A stretch of DNA of 64,000 bases from Larix kaempferi (taxonomy: Eukaryota > Streptophyta > Pinopsida > Pinales > Pinaceae): NCBI GenBank assembly GCA_027924585.1, contig BSBM01000779.1, positions 13,791,001 to 13,855,000 of the forward strand, read 5' to 3'. Position 1 is the stretch's first letter. Every line of letters begins with the position of its first letter. Of the stretch, positions 55,573 to 64,000 are shown piece after piece. The position numbers and the translations under genes were made by a program. Under the pieces are notes generated by a model. It did not search any database. It was not told where the DNA came from and worked only from the letters and a program-made list of their open reading frames with translations.

Positions 55573-55930
55573 GAGTTTGATTGTTAAATTAAACTGCATA
55601 AAAACTTAGGAGAATAACTCTAGATTATTACTTAGCAAATGCATTAAAAAAAAATAGTTTAGACATTTGCACATGAATAGTTGTTTTTGTTGAGCATTTA
55701 AAATAATAGAAATCATTATTTAGGAGCAAAATAGAATCCTAAGATTAGACACCTAGTCAACTAAAAGATAGGAGTTGATTAAAATATCTGGGGGACAAAC
55801 TAGAGCAAACTTAGGGATGTAGGTGCACTTCCCAGAGAAACTGACACTTGGATGGGTGAGTGTTTTAATTAAATAATTAATTAAAAATATTTAATTATGC
55901 ATGAAGCGACATGTGTCGCAGGAGATTTTC

Positions 55931-55940
55931 CTTTATAAGG
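55931..55940 (+). promoter_or_regulatory. Candidate TATA box of the LTR promoter
   Basis: CTTTATAAGG, within a GC-balanced part of the LTR about 450 bases before its end, is the best TATA match there. Position and orientation fit an LTR promoter; no start site can be proved from sequence. Confidence 0.4.
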
Positions 55941-56390
55941 AAGGCTTAGGGAATGGGTAAAGGACCCATAATTTGGACGATTGTCGTAATTTTCGAATGC
56001 CTCAAAGACTTGCTGCTATCTAAGGGTTTGGCTTAGAAATCCTGGTGGGAAGGGAAGCCCAAGCTGAATTTCTGAAATACTTGTGTGAGCTCTACGACCC
56101 AAAGCTCGGGGGAGGCCATGCGACTGAAAGCATGAGCCTATGGTTGGGTGGCGAAGCTAACGGTTGCTTCGCCTATGGTTAAACGAGCTTTGCTGGAGGG
56201 ATCCTACGGAAGATGCAGACAACAATGGACCAGCTGGATCGGGTTGACAGGTTAAGGTTTGCTTATTTTTGTTAAGTTATTCACTCTTTTATTTTATTTT
56301 TCCAATAACTATAATGGCTAATTTGTTTGTATGAAGTTATTAAAGTTTCAGGTTCAGTTCAAGGGGACCCTAAAGGAGGGGTCCTACATT

Positions 56391-56403
56391 TGGTATCAGA
56401 GCC
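56391..56403 (+). other. Primer-binding site (tRNA-Met type)
   Basis: TGGTATCAGAGCC, two bases after the LTR end: the standard plant LTR-retrotransposon priming site. Confidence 0.85.
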
Positions 56404-57900
56404 GGTCGATCCTTGAGGGCACCAAACTCGTATTTTTATAGGGGTCTGCGGTAAATTTGAAGAAGACTTGGTGGAGACCGACGACAATGACTGAATCAAG
56501 TAATCAATGGTAGCTGGACCGACCATCGAAACAGGTCACATTTCTTATTTACTATTATATTCATATGATGAATGTAAAAAAAAAAACGTATTCACTATTA
56601 TTTAGGTTGAGAATGTTAATCCATTTGGAGCTAGAGATCTCTGCATGAACATCTAAAAATGAATTATTTTTTTTGTGTCTAAATTTCTATTCAAGGGATT
56701 CCATTTTATGAATCTTGTTTGCTGAGAAAATAGAAGACCTCCGCCTGATTGATGCTTCAGATGATTCTTTCTGGGTATATCCTTTCACTAGTAGCATTCG
56801 TATAGTTATTATTGTTGGATCTCCATGCTGTGAAGACATAAGTTAAGTATAGCATGGAGTACATGTGGATTGAGTGCGAACTCTGTATGATGAAATTTTA
56901 TTATAGTCGATCCATTTTATGTGGGATTATAGCCCTGTTAATTCATGTGTAACTATAGGAGTTCGTGTGAAAAAGTTAGTGGATATCATTATGATTTTAG
57001 CTCACTGGCGGGTGATTTAAGAAATACTCTGTGCGAATACTGTGGTTCGATTGCGAACTCTATAGAAAATCGTAAATCCTACTTTCTTTTATTTGTTTTA
57101 GTCATAGATCCCCGTGCAATTAAATTTTAGTCATAGATCGCGATCACTGCAATGGAAGACTCGCTGGGGGAGCATCTACTTTAAATCTCTGTGTAATTAA
57201 TTGTTTTAACTGAGGAACCTCCATCTGCAAAATCCCGTGTGATCATTTCCCATTGGATATTCGCTATGCATTTATTTGTTTTTTTTTAATGGTGAACCCT
57301 GCTCTTTGCATTAACGCTGTATAATCTGAGATTGAACCGATTTGAATTCTACTTGCGGACTATCCTGGTACCATCCACCCAAACCATATCCATAAGTGAC
57401 GCGTATTCACTTGTGAGATCTAATTCTATTATCCATTTGAGACCCTTCTGCGAACTCACACTTAACCCAAGTTATCGATCTCTGATTTTTTACCGAAACT
57501 AAAGCATCTTGTTCCATATTTAAATTGTAGATCTCCGAGTTATTAAATCAAAACATCAGCGTTTGCTTTCCACTTAAAGTTTCAAATTTATGATTATACC
57601 CAAAATTCTTCCCACTTCAAGTTTTGAATGTTTGTTCATGCCCAGACACCGGATTATAGATCTCTGTTATGCAAATTTTAAATTTCCATAATTGATTTTC
57701 GAAAGGTATCTTTCTGTCAAATTCAAATGGGTCGCTATATACATATCTGATCTCTGTCAAATTGAAATACATTTTTTATCTCTGTAAAATTCGAAATGAA
57801 TTGCTTACATGTTGATCTCTCTCAAATTAAAACGGAATGCCCTATATTCGTGATCTCTGTCTAGAAGGGACTCTGCGCTGGCAGAGTTACCATTGCATTG
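56404..57900 (+). other. LARD internal region, left part
   Basis: After the primer-binding site only a very short ATG frame (MTESSNQW-stop near 56487) remains where gag should begin. The rest is non-coding, with a recurring GATCTCTGT motif (56636, 57659, 57749, 57814, 57852 and degenerate copies), often followed by CAAATT or AAATT. Confidence 0.5.
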
Positions 57901-57901
57901 T

Positions 57902-58125
57902 CCTTCTTACTGTGCATCGAATCTCTGTGGAATTCGTCTTATCATTTTTCAGACCACGGTATTGATTCTTCTTATATGCATCAAAACAACTTTATTGATC
58001 TTCTTACTGTGAATCGAATCCCTGTGCAAATTTGTCTTATTATGTTCCATATCAGTGTATTGATTCCTCTCAGTATGCATCGAAACACAATATTAGTTCA
58101 TCTTAATATGCATGGGATCTCTGTA
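57902..58125. repeat. ~98-base tandem duplication in the LARD interior
   Basis: CTTCTTACTGTGCATCGAAT... TATGCATCAAAACAACTTTA (57902) is repeated as CTTCTTACTGTGAATCGAAT... TATGCATCGAAACACAATAT (about 58001), with a partial third copy ending in GATCTCTGTACTGG. Confidence 0.75.
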
Positions 58126-59365
58126 CTGGATTAACTCCAGGTTTATTCCATCGGCGTTGTTACCTTAGTTAAAACCTGGATCTGCAAAAGAAAAACTCCT
58201 TTGTCCGTGTCTGATCCTGAGATCTTCTGAGTTTGACCTTACCTGCCGTAGATTGAACCATCAACCTTAATGTCCTGAACAGTTGTTTGCCCCAGTTTTT
58301 TGTCCCACTGTATGCATTCATACACTCATGAACGTTAGGTTCTTAAGTCTCTGATGACGGTAGTGATATCCCTGTAAGACTAGATCTTGTTTCCTTGACG
58401 GTTGATCATCTGTGCTTGGTATACTTTATTAATGTCGAATTAATCCCTGTCCGTCAAAATTAAAACCAATCTTTAGATTGATCTGAATCCACACAATTGT
58501 GTATGTATTTAATGTTGCATCCACCTCTATCAATCAAGAATGGAGTAGATCTGAGGATCAACTGGGTTTGCATAATTGTGTTTTAATTTAACGTTACTGT
58601 GATTTGTCTGTCGGGTTGACCCAAAGGTGTACTTATTTTGATTTAGATTCTCTCCTTGATTTGGTTAAGGAGTCACCTACCTTTTCCGTGATTCTCGCTT
58701 GTAGTATGAGTTTGATAAAGAGGAATGATATATCTTTGTTTGTTGTTATTTTAAATTCCATTCGAGGCAAATTGTAGTATTAGCCCGGTAATTTGGTAAT
58801 TAATGACGAATCCAATTTCATGATGGCGAAATTGGTGGAACTGAACGACAGCTAATTCTCGATTTGATTGTGTAAAGATCGGTTGACCAAATTTCTTTGT
58901 ATTTAAGTATTCCACGTAGAATGTTAGATCTCTTCCAAATAGGGATTCTTTTCTAGCCGATCCGATAAACTATCATTGTCAATAGTCGCTAGCTGAGAGT
59001 GGATTGAATTAATAATACTTGCACCCCGGCGGTAGGGAATCCAGAGCAGGTAGGCTCCAACAGATTCACATTCACGTTCAGCTTTCGAGGATCAAGATCC
59101 GTGTTTCATGTTTTGAGAAGCGCTGGTTCCACTTCTAGTGAAGCAGGGAAGGATCTTATAGTATGTTTGCATTTTGTTTATTTTAAAAATACCTGTGTTT
59201 TATTTCAAGATTATTCCACGTTCCCAGAATTTCAAAGGGGATTGCATGTTGATTATTTTAAAAATCTCTGTATCCCATTTCAATGGCGATTCCAGATTTA
59301 GTTTTATGACATTAAATTTTGAATCTAGATTTAGTTTTATGACTTTAAATTTTGAACTTTAATCA
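58126..59365 (+). other. LARD internal region, middle part, nothing coding recognised
   Basis: No domain found. A 33-base duplication, GATTTAGTTTTATGACATTA / GATTTAGTTTTATGACTTTA, lies at 59295-59360. Confidence 0.45.
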
Positions 59366-59515
59366 GTGTAGATTCATCTTAAATTCGTATCTATCAAGCA
59401 CCAAGAGGGATCCAATTTCTTGAGGTGTATTTTTTTTTTTAAAATTCAAATTCAAAAAATTTAATCTCTCCCCCATACTGGGCTATAGAGCACCTCGTTT
59501 CAGTCGGTGCAAAAA
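59366..59515. repeat. Short relative of the GCGCCGAGAGG-ended element
   Basis: The left part, CAGTGTAGATTCATC... TATCTATCAAGCACCAAGAGG, matches the left end of the insertion at 33172. The right part, CCCCCATACTGGGCTATAGAGCACCTC, matches its right end. The middle is reduced to an oligo-T tract. It is probably a small or internally deleted copy inserted in the LARD. Confidence 0.5.
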
Positions 59516-59604
59516 TCCTATATGTCTCTATTTCGAATGATGATTCCAGATCTGTAGTATGTCCGTATTTGATCTTTAAAAATTTCTGGGTATCTATTTC
59601 TGAA

Positions 59605-59880
59605 TTGGGAAGGCGTTTCCAGATCTTCTTATCAGAATCCGATTGAGTATAGATTATTCAAACACTGTTGTATTACGCTTAGCGTTCCAGAATTGCTTTC
59701 AATTGGAGTTTAATTCATTTTAAATTCATTTGTAATCCAATGACATTTCCAGATCTCCTATCAGAAATCGAATGGGCATAAATTATTTCAACCTCTCTCG
59801 TTTTCCATTTAGTGATCCAGAATTGCTTTCGATTGGAGTTTAATTGTATTTTAAATTTCATCCCCAATCTATTTTGGCGT
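59605..59880. repeat. ~120-base tandem duplication in the LARD interior
   Basis: GTTTCCAGATCTTCTTATCAG... CCAGAATTGCTTTCAATTGG and CATTTCCAGATCTCCTATCAG... CCAGAATTGCTTTCGATTGG are direct copies, each followed by AGTTTAATT. Confidence 0.75.
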
Positions 59881-60214
59881 TTCCAAATCCATGATTGTTA
59901 TTTTAAAGAATCTATTTTGATTTCCTATATTTCAAATTCCTCATGCCAAAGTGCCCAAATCTAAATAAGATGATCACTTGTGCGATTCCAATCAAGATCA
60001 CAGATGTAAGTTTTTAATTCCAAAGATGCCAAACGCCCAGGTCTAATGAGAGATGCCTGTGCATAACTCGGTATAAGAACTATTTCAATTTTCTATAATC
60101 CTATGCCTTTTCTGTCTATGTTTATTCATCGAAACAACTCTGTATCTGAGGTTGAATTACTTAACTCTCAAATCTTCCCAACGCCCAGGTTAAAGGGAGG
60201 ACACCATATGTGAA

Positions 60215-60425
60215 TCCATTAATTGAAACCCTGATATTTCAATTTATTCTCTGCATCAGGTCGAAGATTTAATTGTCTTATGGAATTATAATGTGAAATG
60301 GGAATAGATCCTTGAGTCTCAAACATCTCGGCGTTTCCAGAAAATTCGGTTCCATTAATTGAACTCTGAACTTTCAAATTATTCTTTGCATCATGTCGAA
60401 AATTTAACTGTCTTATGGCGTTTTC
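60215..60425. repeat. ~134-base tandem duplication in the LARD interior
   Basis: CATTAATTGAAACCCTGATA... TTTAATTGTCTTATGG (60217) and CATTAATTGAACTCTGAACT... TTTAACTGTCTTATGG (about 60353). The 96-codon minus-strand frame here is a by-product that shows the same repetition (IRQLNFRHDAKNNLK / IRQLNLRPDAENKLK). Confidence 0.75.
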
Positions 60426-61392
60426 CCTCTGTTCATTTCTCCATAAAAATATGAATTGTAGGTTATGCTTCGATCTATTTGAGAGGCAGTTTCCCCTGTG
60501 TTGTCGCATCCTGAAAGTCCTGAGCTTATCTCATTCTTGCCGATCTGCTAAGATCGATGCTTGAGATGCGGTTACTCCTGTGTTTTCTTTTATATAGTTA
60601 TATAAAGAAATATTTCACTGAGTGTAAGGATTGGAAAGGATGGCTCCAGGAGCTGATTCCCAATTTGGTGTATGTAGTACCTTTGGGGCATAACAGTAGT
60701 TGCTTGAATGCTTATATATATCTTCTCTATCATGGATAATACGAGCAGTAAGTCAGCTAAGGGCGCAACCATGGTTTGGTTCGGATTATATTTTAAACTT
60801 GGAATTACTGAATATCCTTTACAACATTGTAATTCTTTTATTTTTATGTCGGTTGAGAAAGAATGGATTTCCACGCCAACAAGCGGCTCTATCCTCGTTA
60901 CTGTGACTGCAAATGAACTTCTAGATTGTTTAATTGATATTTAGCGTATAGCTGGAAATAATGGAAATTGGATTGCCGTTATTTTAAATAAGTTTTAAAT
61001 TCAAAATGCGATATATATATATATGTCTTCACACCAGCAGCTGGCTTGATTATTTATTGATAAAATTTACATTTCAAATTTTCAGATCTCCCTATCCTTG
61101 GAATTAGTGCATAGTAGAAAGAGAACGAAATCTGATGCTTAGTTTATTATAACAAATGTTAAATTGAATGTTGTATAATTCATTAATGTAAATACATTCA
61201 AAATTCTAGATCTCTTTATAATAGATCTTGCTTGACAATAGATGAAAATGGGGGCATTACCCTTGGTGGGTTTTAATCAAACAAAATGATATATAAGTAT
61301 TGACCATATGTTTTATTTATAATTTTGAATAATAAATATATACATATAGTCAATATGTAGAATTTCCTGACTATGAATTTTAAATTTTATTA
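60426..61392 (+). other. LARD internal region, nothing coding recognised
   Basis: Overlapping short frames on both strands at 60557-60944 without family features, and a short (AT)n run near 61010-61023. Confidence 0.45.
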
Positions 61393-61640
61393 TTGGAAAA
61401 TTCACACAAATATTATATTCAATCAGCAAAGAAAAGGAAGGTGTGTTTGGGCATTCATAAGTTGAAAGACCTTTTTATAAATGCACTATTCAATATATAT
61501 ATTCATTTCTTCATTAGAAAGAAGGGAGTTTTTATAACTTTATTAGTGGGATATTCATACATAAATATTACCTTCAATAAGCATAAGGAAGGAATGTATG
61601 TTGAATATTTTTATAAATGTATTATCGAATTATCTATGCT
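61393..61640. repeat. ~165-base imperfect duplication in the LARD interior
   Basis: ATTCACACAAATATTATATTCAATCAGC... AAGGAAGGTGTGTTTG and ATTCATACATAAATATTACCTTCAATAAGC... AAGGAAGGAATGTATG are related direct copies. Each is followed by TTTTTATAAATG.ACTAT or ATTAT words. The 99-codon plus-strand frame spans both copies and has no known domain. Confidence 0.55.
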
Positions 61641-63552
61641 TGACTCCAATAGGAAAAAGTGGGTGTCCTTCAGAAATATGTTAGGGAAATAACCTTGTTG
61701 TATCATGAACAAGATGAATATACATTTGCGAATTGAGAATGCTTTTGTTGTAAATGAAACTATATTGGAAATAGAGTAGAATTAGACACCTCGGGTGGGT
61801 TTATATATCCTGTTTACTTAATGTAGAATCAAATGTTTTATGTCTTTAAGAATTTAGATATTGGAAAATTTACATATCCTAGTAAATTTATATGATTGTC
61901 CCCTTGAGGTAGTACAAGTTGAACAGGGTATCTACAAAGTAAATTATAGGGAGTGGAGTCATAAATGATCTTACACTAATAAAAGTATGCACTCACAATA
62001 GAATGGAAGGATGGTTGGATTAAGACCATGACAATAATTTCATGCATCAATCGGTCTTGTTATAACAAATTGGTCAATATTATGTAAAATCCCTTGATGA
62101 TGGAGTTACAGGTTAGTCAAATGGAAAAGTGACAAGTAAATGATATGCTTTGTATAGGAGTGGAATTACACTTATTATATAATGAATTGACTAGGTTGAG
62201 GCGTTATGTGGTGGTATTGAATTGGTTAAGATGGCATACTTTAAAGGTAAGGATTATGAATGGATGGACTAGATCCATGTGATGGTTACAAGGAATATTA
62301 TGTCAAATGGAGGAAAGCATTGAGCCTTTTTGCATGGGATGCCTACGGGGATATTTAAAATTTTGTACATAGCCGTGATGATAGGACTAGCGAATGAATA
62401 AATCACATGAATTAAGGGTGAATCCAAATTAACAACTTTTATCCAACTTAATGAAAATTGTTTGTACTTGTCGAGATTTCGACACAATGTCGAGAAGGTG
62501 AAACATATTCAAAATTGGAAAACAAAGATTTTGATATGAACATCACAATGAGATGAAGACAATGACATTAACTTTTACATCATGACGATACTTTTATGAA
62601 AATGAAAAACTACAAACTTGATATTACCATGATGGGGTAAATTGGGAAATTATAACTCGGAAGACCCGTCGAAGGGGTCAAATAATGAATGTTTTTTTTT
62701 GTAAAACAAAATATGGAGAAAATAAACTTGATGAGTTGAATGCAATGATGCTAACAATGTGACAGGGTGAATCCTCATCATCAAGACAAATAGTGCTTGA
62801 GATGGAACTTGATGAGGTTAAGAAAACACATCTGGTGAAACTTGAGGAGACTCTTGAAGAAATTCTATGACAACATAAACGATAAAATGATGTAAGAACA
62901 TGATGAGATCCACATTTTGGACATGAAGGTACTGATGAAAAGACTAGGAAATAAAATTTATTATGTTCGACTAAGTATCTATATTACGACACTTTCCTAT
63001 CGAATGGAGAATCAATTTTATTAGCAATCATGGAATTGGAAGTAGTCTTTTTCCACATTTGGGGATTGGATTTTGGAACATTTGGTAGTCACTCCTGATT
63101 TGTTAAAACCATGATTATATCTTACCTATCTATATTTGACTGTATTTCGTATGATGTTTACCTTCTCGTCTTGAAGGGAGGATAACCAATTAGATGGGAA
63201 TCCTTACTTGGATTTGTATGCTGAATGATGATTTGATGAACTTTTGGGTGGCTATTGAAACAATGCAACTTGTTGAAAATTTGGACATCGTAGACCTTCA
63301 TGAATGAATAAGAGATATAGGAACCCTGTTGGGATTGACAATTATGAAACGTATTATCGAATTGATATGAGACGAAGTTGCGAGTAAGTTCCTGAGGGTG
63401 TATTGTAACCATACTAGATGATATAGGAACTAATGACTTGAAACACTTGTGCTTATAACCTTGTTTGTTGGAGAAAAATAGAAGAGAATGGAAAAAAGAT
63501 GAGAATATGAAATTAAAATTTAAGCCTAATGTCGAAAGTACGAGACCAAAAT
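61641..63552 (+). other. LARD internal region, right part, nothing coding recognised
   Basis: About 1.9 kb with no recognisable domain. Short minus-strand frames (62269-62487, 63158-63412) look incidental. Confidence 0.45.
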
Positions 63553-63590
63553 TTAACTTCGGGCCGAAGTTCTAAATAAGTAGGGGTGTA
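63553..63590 (+). other. Hairpin and polypurine tract before the 3' LTR
   Basis: AACTTCGGGCCGAAGTT forms an 8-bp stem around one base. It is followed by CTAAATAAGTAGGGGTGTA, whose purine part adjoins the LTR start, as expected for plus-strand priming. Confidence 0.7.
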
Positions 63591-64000
63591 TGAAATGCCC
63601 CTAGACTACTATAGACATTGAGGGCACCTGTTGAGTGACTCGACTGATTGAAACATTATGTAATGCCCCTAGAATGACTGTGGACCTTAAGGGCACCTGT
63701 CGAGTGACCCGACTGAACAACTTCGATATAATGGTCTCTTGAGCCTTGTTATGTCTTAAATGATTGAGGAAAACCTGAAGATGGGAATGAAGAAAATAAT
63801 TGATAAATGAATTAATGAATTGAATTATATGTGTGGACTGAGATAATTGATTGATCAGTTCTTGCTTAAATGCTTAGCCTTGATTGGTCAAGTCAAAGTA
63901 TAGTAGGACAGCTACAACCTTAGCTTTGTGACTTGGAAGGACACAACTGAGATGCGTCATAGCTTTCCGCATTTATTCTGAACTTCGGGACGAAGTTCTA
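63591..64000 (+). mobile_element. 3' LTR of the LARD-like element (first 410 bases)
   Basis: Matches 54458-54867 almost base for base (for example GAATGACTGTGG versus GAATGATTGTGG). The window ends just before the embedded purine tract would appear. Confidence 0.85.

Larger units (their letters stand above)
54458..56388 (+). mobile_element. 5' LTR (1931 bp) of the LARD-like element
   Basis: Runs from TGAAATGCCCC to GGGGTCCTACA, directly before the primer-binding site. The first 426 bases (54458-54883) form an extra block that ends in its own purine tract and is followed by a second LTR-like start, TGTAGTGCCCCTAGACTACT, at 54884. A third related start, TGTAATGCCCCTAGAAT, lies near 54525. The middle is unusually GC-rich (55050-55570). 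Confidence 0.75.
54458..64000 (+). mobile_element. Large non-autonomous LTR retrotransposon (LARD-like), 3' LTR cut by window edge
   Basis: Two direct repeats beginning TGAAATGCCCCTAGACTAC (54458 and 63591) are near-identical as far as the window extends (410 bases). The left one is followed, 1.93 kb on, by a tRNA-Met-type primer-binding site. The right one is preceded by a purine tract. The internal region (56389-63590, about 7.2 kb) has no gag, protease, RT or integrase that I can recognise, so movement would depend on another element's proteins. The close similarity of the LTRs suggests a fairly recent insertion. The target duplication cannot be checked because the right end is outside. 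Confidence 0.8.

Noticed and set aside
56404-63590. Search for gag/pol domains in the large LTR element
   Set aside because: No zinc knuckle, DSG/DTG protease, RT or integrase motif was found on the plus strand; only short incidental frames exist.

Overview
The window looks like intergenic DNA from a large, repeat-rich plant nuclear genome. I found no intact host gene, rRNA, tRNA gene or CRISPR array. The recognisable coding sequence is plant-type transposable element protein (a LINE with a DUF4283-like ORF1, Ty3/gypsy and Ty1/copia polyproteins, a Transposase_24-like gene with introns), nearly all of it broken by stops and frameshifts. The base composition, the low gene density and the many decayed, nested long elements suggest a gymnosperm or another large-genome plant. 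That assignment is an inference, not something seen directly.

Layout. 1-3112: a decayed LINE on the minus strand, running off the left edge, with ORF1 and ORF2 overlapping as UAAUG. 3.1-10.3 kb: AT-rich DNA with minisatellites, a tandem pair of tRNA-derived SINE-like units, a satellite-like array, and a 607-bp palindromic MITE whose empty site survives in a neighbouring duplicate. 10.3-14.4 kb: LTR-like remnants and a broken Ty3/gypsy gag-protease-RT on the minus strand. 14.87-19.67 kb and 34.88-39.68 kb: two copies of one ~4.8-kb segment, each carrying part or all of a gag-only LTR retrotransposon. The right copy holds a complete element (two LTRs, PBS, PPT, GAAAG target duplication); the left copy keeps a better gag frame but has lost one end. 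19.67-23.3 kb: the 3' half of a Ty1/copia element (RT, RNase H, unusual tandem arrays, LTR). 23.3-27 kb: possible exons of an unrecognised gene, then a multi-exon Transposase_24-like pseudogene with phase-consistent introns. 27-33 kb: simple repeats, a second MITE and local tandem duplications.

39.7-54.4 kb: local duplications, a very AT-rich block, a 2.6-kb satellite-like array (44.9-47.5 kb) with recurring short palindromes, a second ~60-bp array, and a short fragment that may derive from a HeLo/MLKL-type helical-bundle protein. 54.46 kb to the right edge: a large non-autonomous LTR retrotransposon (LARD-like) on the plus strand, with a 1.93-kb LTR, a tRNA-Met-type PBS, about 7.2 kb of internal sequence without pol, a PPT and the start of the 3' LTR. 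Its LTR contains a second embedded PPT-LTR junction.

The genes do not form a pathway. The window records successive insertions, segmental duplication, array expansion and decay. All identifications come from reading motifs and comparing parts of the window with each other by eye. Percent identities, database matches and ages were not computed.
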